The notes beneath the pieces are model-generated. The model ran no database searches, was not told the origin of the DNA, and worked only from the letters and a program-made list of their open reading frames with translations. From Amycolatopsis palatopharyngis (lineage in GTDB: Bacteria > Actinomycetota > Actinomycetes > Mycobacteriales > Pseudonocardiaceae): 64,000 nucleotides of DNA. Location of the stretch: NCBI RefSeq assembly GCF_003385185.1, contig NZ_PQHZ01000017.1, positions 51,917-115,916 on the forward strand, given 5' to 3'. Positions within the stretch are counted from its first letter, which is position 1. Every line of letters begins with the position of its first letter. Shown piece after piece: positions 57,199 through 64,000 of the stretch. A program made the position numbers and the translations under genes.

Positions 57199-58956
57199 TC
57201 AGCCGGGGTAGAACGGCAGCGCGTCCCCGCCTGGCGACTGCGGATGCGGCCGCCACACCTCGCCGACGTCGCCCGCCGTCCACAGGCCCATGGAGTCGGC
57301 CACCACGGTCGACCTGCTCGGTGCGGCCGTCACGGCGGTGACCGGTGGTGTCAGGTTCGAACCGCTGAACTTGTCCAGCCGCAATCCGTCCACCGGCAGC
57401 CTGGCCACCGGGGCGGACTGCAGCGAGGTGGCGACCACCAGGGTGTCCTGGGTCGCCCAGTCCACGTCGACGATATTGCCGAGCGTGCCCTCCTGCAGCA
57501 CCCTCGGGGCTCGCAGCGTCACCGAGTCCGAACTGCGGACCACCGAGGCGACCACCAGTTTTCCGCCCGCGACAGCGGCGACGCGGACACCGTCACGGGA
57601 CAGCCGCAGATCAGTGATCGGCCCGATCGCGGCGATGTCGGTGGCGTCCACCGGTTGCGGGGTCCAGCCGCCCTGCGGGGTACGCAGTACCCGCACGATC
57701 TGCTCGCCGTCGACCGCCGTCCAGACCTCGCTGGAAGCCGCGTTCGGCCCGGACGAAGGGCGCCACGTGGGCCTGCTCAGCGTATTTCCGGTCTGCTCGA
57801 CCACGGGAAGCGCTGCCCCCGACTCACCGACCCGCAACCGCGCCCCGTCGTCGGTCTCCTCCACGACGGCCAGCTGCGTACCGCCTATCGACTGTGCGGC
57901 ACTCTGAATGTCGTAAGCACCGGCACCGGCTGGACCGGGTACCGGCCTGCCGTCGCCCAGCGACCGAAGCCGTCCCTCCAGCACCATGAGCCCGGGCAGA
58001 TCCGCGCTGGGGGCGACCAGTGCCTCGTAGGAGGGCAGTTCGCTGGGCCGCCAGTCGACGTGTCCATCGATCAGCGCCGCACCGTCGGACAGGATCCGGA
58101 TCCGGCTCACCGTGACGTTCTGCAGGGAGCGCACCACCTGCGCGACGATGAGCTGTTTCTCGTTCTCACTTCTGTCCTCCAGGCCGGACAGTGGCACGAG
58201 GAGGGCTCCGTCGGCCGTGGGATTCACGTTGTTGTCCAGCACGGCGTCGTCACCGAGCGGGTTACGGACGGCACCGCTGAGCCCCTCCGAAGGACCGGCG
58301 AGCAACAGGTCCACCACCCGGCCCGCCAGCTCGGACTGCGGCCTGGCCGGCACGTATCGCAGATCGGGCACCAGCGCGCTGGGATCCTGGGCAAAGAAGT
58401 ACACCGGTACGCGGAAGTAGTTCGCCGCGAAGTCCTCCTCGGTGACCACCAGGTTGGCGGGCGGATCCACGATGCGCCACTGGCCATCCACCTGCCTCCG
58501 CACCCGGATCGGCAGCTCGTACGGCGTCTTGGCGGCGATGAACGCGCTGTCCTGGCCGAGCCTGCCCACCTGGAAACCGCGCACGATGACGACGCGCTCG
58601 TTGGGATCGACAGGTCTGGCATCACCGGTCGCGTAGACCGTGCCGAACGTGTTCTCGATGATCGACATGCCCTGCGCGGGCCGCCACGTCTTGCGCGCCT
58701 GCTCATCCAGGTAGACGCGGGCGGCCGCGTTATCACCGGCCGGCCGCGCACTGGCACGAACGAAGTCCCGGACCACGGTCAGGACATCGAGATCCTTCGC
58801 CGGTTCCGGGATGTCCGGGGAGATCTGGCCGAGACGCTCACCGGTGACGACTTCCGGAGTGGACTCCTCGGGGACGTTGGCGCATCCGCCGACAACAGCA
58901 AGGCAGGCCAGCAATGCCAGCAGCAAGCGGCCACGTCTCACCCCGACGCCGTTCAC
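57199..58956 (-). CDS. lpqB: Lipoprotein LpqB, partner of MtrAB
   Basis: A 585-residue lipoprotein with the lipobox VVGGC (Cys25) near MNGVGVRRGRLLLALLACLA. Two GerMN-like parts and a C-terminal propeller-like region follow, as in LpqB, which binds the sensor domain of MtrB and tunes the MtrAB pathway (cell envelope and division). GTG 58956 overlaps the mtrB stop (GTGA). Confidence 0.95.
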   Translation of the reverse strand: MNGVGVRRGRLLLALLACLAVVGGCANVPEESTPEVVTGERLGQISPDIPEPAKDLDVLTVVRDFVRASARPAGDNAAARVYLDEQARKTWRPAQGMSIIENTFGTVYATGDARPVDPNERVVIVRGFQVGRLGQDSAFIAAKTPYELPIRVRRQVDGQWRIVDPPANLVVTEEDFAANYFRVPVYFFAQDPSALVPDLRYVPARPQSELAGRVVDLLLAGPSEGLSGAVRNPLGDDAVLDNNVNPTADGALLVPLSGLEDRSENEKQLIVAQVVRSLQNVTVSRIRILSDGAALIDGHVDWRPSELPSYEALVAPSADLPGLMVLEGRLRSLGDGRPVPGPAGAGAYDIQSAAQSIGGTQLAVVEETDDGARLRVGESGAALPVVEQTGNTLSRPTWRPSSGPNAASSEVWTAVDGEQIVRVLRTPQGGWTPQPVDATDIAAIGPITDLRLSRDGVRVAAVAGGKLVVASVVRSSDSVTLRAPRVLQEGTLGNIVDVDWATQDTLVVATSLQSAPVARLPVDGLRLDKFSGSNLTPPVTAVTAAPSRSTVVADSMGLWTAGDVGEVWRPHPQSPGGDALPFYPG

Positions 58957-60722
58957 CTGACCTCCTCGTGCCGCTGCCCATCACCCAGTGCCCGGTCGCC
59001 GCCGGAGTCGCGAGTGCCGCTCGCTTCGTCCTCGTCCGGTCCCCGCTCGATCAGGCGAGGCTGTTCCGGCTCGGCGTCGATCACCATCGGTTCCTCCGGC
59101 GGCAGGGCGAGCGGGTTCTGCCCGATCGGCTCGCCCTGAACGCGGGGCAGCGTCAGCCGGAAGCAGGCGCCCCGATCCGGTTCGCCCCACGCCTCCAGGG
59201 TGCCACCATGCAGACGGGCGTCCTCATGGCTGATCGCGAGCCCGAGGCCCGTGCCGCCGGTGCGCCGGTTACGCGAAGGATCGGCCCGCCAGAACCGGTT
59301 GAACACCAGATCGGCCTCGCCAGGGCGTAGTCCCACACCGTAGTCGCGCACGGTCACCGCCACGGCGGTGTCGTTGCCCGCGACCTGGACCCGCACGGGC
59401 TTTCCTTCACTGTGGTCGACGGCGTTGGCCAGCAGGTTGCGCAGCACCCGCTCCAACCGCCGCGCGTCGACCTCCGCGTTGACCTCGCTGTCCGGGACCC
59501 GCAGTTCGATGTCGCTGCCGACGTTGCCCGCGATGACTCGCACCTGCTCGATCGCTCTGCGCGCGATCGTCCGCAGGTCGATCAACTCCGCGGCCAGTTC
59601 CTCCACACCCGCGTCGAGCCTGCTGATCTCCAGCAGGTCGCCGAGCAGTGCCTCGAATCTGTCCAGCTCGTCCACCAGCAGCTCGGTGGAACGGGCGAGC
59701 CCGGCCGGAAACTGCTCCCTGGACGCGTGCAGCACATCGGCGGCCATCCGCACGGTCGTCAGCGGTGTCCGGAGTTCGTGCGAGACGTCCGAAGTGAACC
59801 GTCGCTGCAGCTGTCCGAACTCCTCGAGCTGCCGGATCTGACGCTGGATACTGGCCGCCATCTCGTTGTACGACACGGCGAGCCGGGCGAGGTCGTCCTC
59901 GCCGAACACGACCAGCCGTTCGTCCAGATCGCCCCCGGCGAACCGTTCGGCCGCGGTGGCCGCACTGCGTACGGGCCGAACCACCTGGCGGGTGACCAAG
60001 TTGGTGATACCTGCCAGCAACAACAGCAGGACCAGCCCGCCGACGAGCAGGGTGTTCTGCACGGTGGTGACGGTGTTCTGCTCGCTACTCAGCGGGAACA
60101 GCAGATAGAGCTGGATCTGGCTGACGGTGTTCAGCACCGGCGCGCCGACGATCAGATAGGTGGTCCGCTCGTTGCCCTTCGCCGGATCGGCCACCGTGTG
60201 GATCTGCCAGGTGAGCTGGCCCGACTCGACGAACCGCCGCAGCCGGAGCGGAACGCTGTCGTACGGCCCGGCAGCGATCGGATCGCCGGTGGCGCGCTCG
60301 CTGTTTCCACTGGCCAGCACGGGCTCGAAAGCGCCAGCGGCCGACGTGCCTGGATCCTGGGTCGCCGCACTCGAACTGCTGGTGATCCGTTTCAACGCCG
60401 CCGTCAGCCGCTGCTGCAGCGCGTCGGGGTCGGTATCGACGTCGCCGAGTTCGGCCTCGGCGGTGGCCACCACCGCACGGGTCTGCGCGATCGCGGCACG
60501 CCGTTTCGTCTCCAGTAGCCGCTCGGTGATCTGGTTCTGCAGGACCATCCCCAGCACGAAGACGACCGCCGAGGACAGCGCGAGGGTGGAAACCGTGACG
60601 CGGAACTGCAGCGAGTGCCGCCACAGCTCACCGAAGGCGACCGTGCGCCGCCGCCCGAACGACACCAGCCGCCTGGCGAGCTCGACCGCCCGCCTGCCGA
60701 ACCCGGTCTGGCCCTCGCTCAT
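58953..60722 (-). CDS. mtrB: Sensor histidine kinase MtrB
   Basis: A 589-residue membrane kinase. Two membrane spans (about 38-60 and around 225) enclose an extracellular sensor part, then HAMP (VRPVRSAATAAERFAGGDLD), H box SHELRTPLTTVRMAAD (phosphorylated His), N box VLRNLLANAVDHSEG and G boxes DYGVGLRPGE, GTGLGLAISHE. It phosphorylates MtrA. ATG 60722 has GGGAGCGG upstream and overlaps the stop of the repeat micro-ORF (ATGA). Confidence 0.96.
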   Translation of the reverse strand: MSEGQTGFGRRAVELARRLVSFGRRRTVAFGELWRHSLQFRVTVSTLALSSAVVFVLGMVLQNQITERLLETKRRAAIAQTRAVVATAEAELGDVDTDPDALQQRLTAALKRITSSSSAATQDPGTSAAGAFEPVLASGNSERATGDPIAAGPYDSVPLRLRRFVESGQLTWQIHTVADPAKGNERTTYLIVGAPVLNTVSQIQLYLLFPLSSEQNTVTTVQNTLLVGGLVLLLLLAGITNLVTRQVVRPVRSAATAAERFAGGDLDERLVVFGEDDLARLAVSYNEMAASIQRQIRQLEEFGQLQRRFTSDVSHELRTPLTTVRMAADVLHASREQFPAGLARSTELLVDELDRFEALLGDLLEISRLDAGVEELAAELIDLRTIARRAIEQVRVIAGNVGSDIELRVPDSEVNAEVDARRLERVLRNLLANAVDHSEGKPVRVQVAGNDTAVAVTVRDYGVGLRPGEADLVFNRFWRADPSRNRRTGGTGLGLAISHEDARLHGGTLEAWGEPDRGACFRLTLPRVQGEPIGQNPLALPPEEPMVIDAEPEQPRLIERGPDEDEASGTRDSGGDRALGDGQRHEEVR

Positions 60723-60925
60723 CCGCTCCCGCCACGCGCGCTCACGGCGGGCTGCGACTCTCGGCACCGCTCGTTCCTCACGGCGCGTGCAGGGCCCGCC
60801 CCCCGCAACTCAGGACGAACGGTCGCGGTGGTCACGGCGGGCTGTAACTCTCGGCACCGCTCGTTCCTCACGGCGCGTGCAGGGCCCGCCTCCTGCAGCT
60901 CGGGACGAACGGTCGCGGTGGTCAC
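60719..60925 (-). CDS. Repeat-encoded 68-residue ORF bridging mtrA and mtrB
   Basis: An open frame that starts with GTG overlapping the mtrA stop (GTGA) and stops inside the mtrB start (ATGA), so ribosomes could pass from mtrA through it to mtrB. It consists of two 30-residue repeats (TTATVRPELQEAGPARAV, then RNERCRELQPAV; and the same with RGAG and ESQ) plus a short tail. No known family, no signal or span. It may be a true small protein, or just a translated spacer that keeps coupling. Confidence 0.45.
   Translation of the reverse strand: MTTATVRPELQEAGPARAVRNERCRELQPAVTTATVRPELRGAGPARAVRNERCRESQPAVSARGGSG
60742..60921. repeat. 90-bp tandem duplication in the mtrA-mtrB spacer
   Basis: 60742-60831 and 60832-60921 are two direct copies differing at about 6 of 90 positions. 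Ninety is a multiple of three, so the duplication keeps the bridging frame. The repeat array starts exactly after the mtrA stop. Confidence 0.92.
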
Positions 60926-61599
60926 GGCGGGCCGGCCTTGTACCCCACGCCGCGCACCGTCAACACCACCTCCGGGTGCTCCGGATCCTTCTCCACCTTG
61001 GACCGCAACCGCTGCACGTGGACGTTGACCAGGCGGGTGTCTGCGGCGTGGCGATAACCCCAGACCTGCTCCAGGAGCACCTCACGGGTGAAGACCTGCC
61101 TCGGCTTACGGGCGAGCGCCACGAGCAGGTCGAACTCGAGGGGCGTCAGCGGGATGCCCTTGCCCTCCCTGGTCACCTCGTGGCCAGGGACGTCGATCGT
61201 GAGGTCGCCGATGGCCAGCGACTCCGCGGGCTCGGCCTCGGTCCGGCGCATCCGGGCCCGTACCCGGGCGACGAGTTCCTTCGGCTTGAACGGCTTGACC
61301 ACGTAGTCGTCCGCACCGGACTCCAACCCGAGGACGATGTCGACGGTGTCGCTCTTCGCGGTGAGCATGACGATCGGGACCCCGGACTCCGCACGAATCG
61401 CCTTGCAGACGTCGATGCCGTTCATTCCGGGAAGCATCAGATCGAGGAGTACGAGGTCAGGTTTGAGTTCGCGCAGCGCGGGCAGCGCTCGAGAACCGTC
61501 CGCGACTACTGCCGTATCGAAGCCCTCCCCACGCAGCACGATGGTGAGCATCTCCGCCAGAGCAGGGTCGTCGTCGACGACCAGCACACGTGCCTTCAT
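60922..61599 (-). CDS. mtrA: Response regulator MtrA
   Basis: An OmpR-type regulator, nearly identical along its length to M. tuberculosis MtrA. Receiver: acidic pocket VVDDDPALAEMLTIVLRGEG, phosphorylation site in LVLLDLMLPGMNG, Lys in KPFKPKELVARVRA. DNA-binding winged helix: LTPLEFDLLVALARKPRQVF and WGYRHAADTRLVNVHVQRLR, end VRGVGYKAGPP. It controls cell-wall hydrolase and division genes (known from mycobacteria and Corynebacterium). ATG 61599; GTG 61605 adds two residues. Confidence 0.97.
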   Translation of the reverse strand: MKARVLVVDDDPALAEMLTIVLRGEGFDTAVVADGSRALPALRELKPDLVLLDLMLPGMNGIDVCKAIRAESGVPIVMLTAKSDTVDIVLGLESGADDYVVKPFKPKELVARVRARMRRTEAEPAESLAIGDLTIDVPGHEVTREGKGIPLTPLEFDLLVALARKPRQVFTREVLLEQVWGYRHAADTRLVNVHVQRLRSKVEKDPEHPEVVLTVRGVGYKAGPP

Positions 61600-61709
61600 G
61601 AGCACATATTCGCACTTGGGACAGCTCCGGCGTACAGGACCCAGCGATCACGGCCCCGACTAGCCCGATTGGACCATGGCCGAACGGGCGCCGGAGGGGT
61701 CATCACGAG

Positions 61710-62348
61710 CTACCGCAGACGCGCGGCGAGAGCCGCCGTGTCGACCCCTTCGACCCCGTCGACCACATGCCAGGGACTGAGCCAGTTCCGCGCCGCCAAC
61801 TGGTCATACACCTTCGCGCAGCGCTGTTGCAGCCCGTCGTCGGACTCGAATACGTCCCGGGCCCTGTCCGCCTCCGAGCGGGCCCGGTGCTCGGCCCGCG
61901 ACGCGGCGACGGTGGGCGGCACCCTGAGCAGGATGTGCAGATCGGGCACGGGCAGGCCGAACCGGTCGATCTCCAGCTGCCTGACCCACTCGACCACCGG
62001 CCCGTCGATGTCCTGTTGCAGCCGCGCGGCCTGATATGCCGCGTTGGAGGCGACGTAGCGGTCGAGCAGCAGTACGTCGCACTGGGCGAGGCGGGCACTG
62101 ATCTGCGGCCCCGCACCACGACGGTCCAGCGCGTACAGCAGACCCATCCCGTACACCGAGTCGGCCAGATCGCCGTGCTCGCGGTGCAGCGCTTCCCGGA
62201 CCAGGTCGGCGTGGACACTCTCGCCGTATCGGGGAAACGCCATCGTCGACACTTCCGCGCCCGCATCTCGCAGCGCGGCCGTCAGCCTGCCGGTCAGGGT
62301 GTTCTTTCCCGCGCCGTCAAGCCCTTCGATCACCACAAGTCGCCCCAC
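61710..62348 (-). CDS. tmk: Thymidylate kinase
   Basis: A 212-residue dTMP kinase that makes dTDP for DNA synthesis. P-loop EGLDGAGKNT (an Asn replaces the usual Ser/Thr before the final Thr, as also seen in actinobacterial Tmk), the DR motif LLLDRYVASNAAYQAAR, and a LID-like stretch RAEHRARSEAD. GTG 62348 fits the family start VGRLVVIEG; the frame stays open to 62480 through a hairpin and is probably untranslated there. A 104-nt gap separates it from mtrA. Confidence 0.94.
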   Translation of the reverse strand: MGRLVVIEGLDGAGKNTLTGRLTAALRDAGAEVSTMAFPRYGESVHADLVREALHREHGDLADSVYGMGLLYALDRRGAGPQISARLAQCDVLLLDRYVASNAAYQAARLQQDIDGPVVEWVRQLEIDRFGLPVPDLHILLRVPPTVAASRAEHRARSEADRARDVFESDDGLQQRCAKVYDQLAARNWLSPWHVVDGVEGVDTAALAARLR

Positions 62349-62377
62349 GGCCGACACTTTACGGCCGGAGTGGCCGA

Positions 62378-62418
62378 CCGATGGGCCCGGCGGTGTCAGC
62401 ACACACCGGGCCCATCGG
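62378..62418 (-). terminator. Hairpin upstream of tmk
   Basis: A 13-bp perfect stem (62378-62390 with 62406-62418) with an inner GTGT/ACAC pairing. It would end the transcript of the small gene remnant just upstream on the same strand. Confidence 0.85.
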
Positions 62419-62430
62419 TTCGGGGGCGGG

Positions 62431-62659
62431 TCAGGACCGTTCAAACCCGATGGCCGACCGCAGGAAGAGGGCCACCGCACCGATCACCACCAGACCGCCC
62501 AGCAACACGACCGGCGACCGGGCCAGCAGGGCGGTGACCCGGACAGCGTTTCCGCCGTCGCGAGCACCGTGGCACGTGATCGCCTGTCGTCGTGCAGATG
62601 TGCGTCGTCAGCGCCGCCGGGGGAAGTGCCGCGACCCGCGTAGTCCGAAAACTCAGCAT
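62431..62659 (-). pseudogene. Frameshifted small single-span membrane protein between ahcY and tmk
   Basis: ATG 62659 has a perfect AGGAGG site but its own frame is senseless. Allowing one missing base just after the ATG gives AEFSDYAGRGTSPGGADD and then DDRRSRATVLATAETLSG; allowing a second near TCCGGGTC gives VTALLARSPVVLLGGLVV, then IGAVALFLRSAIGFERS, and stop at 62431. The sum is a plausible 75-residue tail-anchored protein. Either the gene is dead or the sequence has two base omissions next to G/C runs. Confidence 0.5.
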
Positions 62660-62836
62660 CGCCGCACCTCCTGACGTCGAACCGTTGACTGCCACAACGG
62701 TGAGCAGCGCGGCCCGATGAGGCAAGGCGGTCAGCACGCACCCGGATCGTTCCGGATGAATCGTCGAACGCGGAACGACGTTCTTGCCCTGGCGAGGCTG
62801 GTTTACGTAGGGTTCGGTCCGGCGACGTCAGTCGTC

Positions 62837-62878
62837 CGAGTGAACATTCCGTGGCGTTCACGAGTGCACGCTCACTCG
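62837..62878. promoter_or_regulatory. Inverted-repeat operator candidate upstream of the HTH gene
   Basis: GTGAAC-N10-GTTCAC (62840-62861) is followed without gap by CGAGTG-N6-CACTCG (62861-62878), and CGAGTG also occurs at 62837. This double symmetry 20-60 nt before the start of a DNA-binding protein suggests self-regulation. Confidence 0.45.
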
Positions 62879-62896
62879 TCGGTGAAGGGACCCGTG

Positions 62897-63853
62897 GTGT
62901 CCGAGAAGCTGGACGCGCACCCATTACCGCCGAAGACCCCCGACCACTCCGTTCCACCCGACTTCGCCGAGGCCCTGCGGCAAGCGATCGCGCGGCGCGG
63001 GCTGTCCCTCGCCAGGTTGCGCGCCCATCTCGTGCAGCGCGGTGTACAGGTCGGTCAGTCCACCCTGAGTTACTGGCAGCGTGGGGTGCGCAGGCCAGAA
63101 CTACCGAAGGGCATGGCCGCCGTCCGCGCGCTGGAATCGGTGCTGGAGCTGCCACCGGGCTCCCTGGTCGCGCTGCTGGCCAACCCCGCGATCGAACGAG
63201 CACGGCTGATGCCCGCTTCGTTCGCCGACCTGCGGCACGGCGACAGCGGACCGATCGCGGACCGGCTGCTCAGCCAACTCGGCGCCTACCCCTCATCCAA
63301 CCGGTACAACGCCGATCTCGAACTGCTCTCCGTGCACGACACCGTGACGTTCGATGCGCAGCACCGGCAGCGCGCCATCTCGACCAGGCTCGTGACGCGT
63401 TCCCGTAAGCCGGGGCCCGACCGCTACGTGACGCTCTACAACGGTGACGAGGGCTGCCGGATCGAGGACGCCGTCCTGCACACGGCGGAAGGGTGCCGCA
63501 TCGGCCGGATGCGACGGGACGAGGGCGGGAGCACCCTTGCCGTCGAACTGCTCTTCGACCGGGTGCTGCCCGCGGACACCATCCACGTGTTCTGCTTCGA
63601 GATCAGAGACGATTCCGGCGGCATCTCACCCGGTTACTTCCGCCTGTTCCGCGACCAGTGCGTGAGCTACCTGCTGCAGATGCGTTTCCACCGCAGGGCG
63701 CTGCCCGCCCGGTGCACGCGCCAGTTCCGTACCCGCGAGGACGCCGTGCCGGTCGAGTCGGCCGATCTCCCGTGTGACGTCGGCGGGGTGACCAGTGCGT
63801 TCTTCCGGGACGCGGGTCCCGGCCTTGCGGGCATGGCTGTGGAGTGGAGCTGA
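62897..63853 (+). CDS. XRE-like HTH protein of unknown function
   Basis: About 318 residues. An N-terminal HTH (residues about 20-75: EALRQAIARRGLSLARLRAH, GQSTLSYWQRGVRRPE) is followed by a 230-residue domain I do not recognise, with DTVTFDAQHRQRAISTRLVT, DRYVTLYNGDEGCRIED and FCFEIRDDSGGISPGYFRLF strands. It is likely a regulator with its own effector domain. The start is GTG 62897 (62894 equally possible), after AAGGGA. Confidence 0.8.
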   Translation: MSEKLDAHPLPPKTPDHSVPPDFAEALRQAIARRGLSLARLRAHLVQRGVQVGQSTLSYWQRGVRRPELPKGMAAVRALESVLELPPGSLVALLANPAIERARLMPASFADLRHGDSGPIADRLLSQLGAYPSSNRYNADLELLSVHDTVTFDAQHRQRAISTRLVTRSRKPGPDRYVTLYNGDEGCRIEDAVLHTAEGCRIGRMRRDEGGSTLAVELLFDRVLPADTIHVFCFEIRDDSGGISPGYFRLFRDQCVSYLLQMRFHRRALPARCTRQFRTREDAVPVESADLPCDVGGVTSAFFRDAGPGLAGMAVEWS

Positions 63854-63886
63854 GGTCACGAAGATCCCCACCGCCCCGTCCCATAT

Positions 63887-63952
63887 CTCGCACTTTCCCG
63901 GGAAAGTGCGAGCACCGCGCGGACGCGAGTACCGCGCTTTCCCGGGAAAGCG
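63887..63952. repeat. Dispersed palindrome, copies 6 and 7
   Basis: A perfect 26-bp palindrome (63887-63912) and an 18-bp one (63935-63952, CGCTTTCCCGGGAAAGCG) lie between the convergent HTH gene and ahcY. Confidence 0.88.
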
Positions 63953-63959
63953 GCAGGGA

Positions 63960-64000
63960 TCAGTAGCGGTAGTGATCGGACTTGTACGGCCCCTCGACAT
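63960..64000 (-). CDS. ahcY: Adenosylhomocysteinase, C-terminal end (partial)
   Basis: Only the last 12 full codons before the stop are in the window. They read VEGPYKSDHYRY, the invariant C-terminal signature of S-adenosylhomocysteine hydrolase (GPxKxDHYRY). The place next to tmk-mtrA-mtrB matches M. tuberculosis sahH (Rv3248c). Confidence 0.88.
   Translation of the reverse strand, partial: VEGPYKSDHYRY

Overview
The window is high-GC, densely packed actinobacterial chromosome. GTG and TTG starts and stop/start overlaps (ATGA, GTGA, TGATG) are frequent. The fused 2-oxoglutarate decarboxylase (Kgd), WhiB1, MtrA/MtrB/LpqB, PdtaS, XRE/DUF397 pairs and type VII secretion (T7SS) accessory genes point to Pseudonocardiaceae (Saccharomonospora- or Amycolatopsis-like). 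That placement is inference from gene content. No rRNA, tRNA, CRISPR array, intact transposase or plasmid/phage module was found.

Layout. 97-3912: a fused ABC multidrug exporter. 3957-9894 (minus): a polymorphic-toxin cassette of a YbaB-like protein, an EspC-like T7SS target, a 1527-residue RHS protein with a variable C-terminal domain, and a small overlapping gene at the immunity position whose sequence resembles domain IV of elongation factor G. 10224-13931: kgd. 14.2-16.6 kb: a small secreted protein, a tiny membrane peptide and a subtilase. 17.1-20.6 kb: a four-gene glycine betaine/choline-type ABC importer. 20.7-29.97 kb: metabolic genes (BpsA-like enzyme, malic enzyme, RmlC-like epimerase, cholesterol oxidase, hotdog thioesterase, histidine phosphatase, GNAT, diacylglycerol kinase).

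From 30.2 kb to the end the order follows the Mycobacterium tuberculosis Rv3219-Rv3248c block as I remember it: whiB1, pdtaS, the anti-sigma/SigR pair, SRAP, rsgA, Tgs-like acyltransferase, Rv3235-like, secA1, hpf, comF, lpqB, mtrB, mtrA, tmk and the last codons of ahcY. Accessory genes interrupt this core: tandem lipoproteins, pruA, a second T7SS-associated operon (43.6-46.8 kb), and a scarred regulatory island (46.9-51.2 kb) with a frameshifted gene, a duplicated DUF5753/DUF397 unit and the stub of a deleted flavoprotein gene.

Regulation visible in the sequence: a perfect SigR-type promoter upstream of sigR, a CRP-like site upstream of whiB1, strong bidirectional hairpin terminators between convergent genes, and a dispersed palindrome family (core CACTTTCCCGGGAAAGTG) of seven copies in four intergenic locations. 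The most interesting items are the RHS toxin with its EF-G-domain-IV-like partner, and a 90-bp in-frame tandem repeat forming a translationally coupled micro-ORF between mtrA and mtrB.
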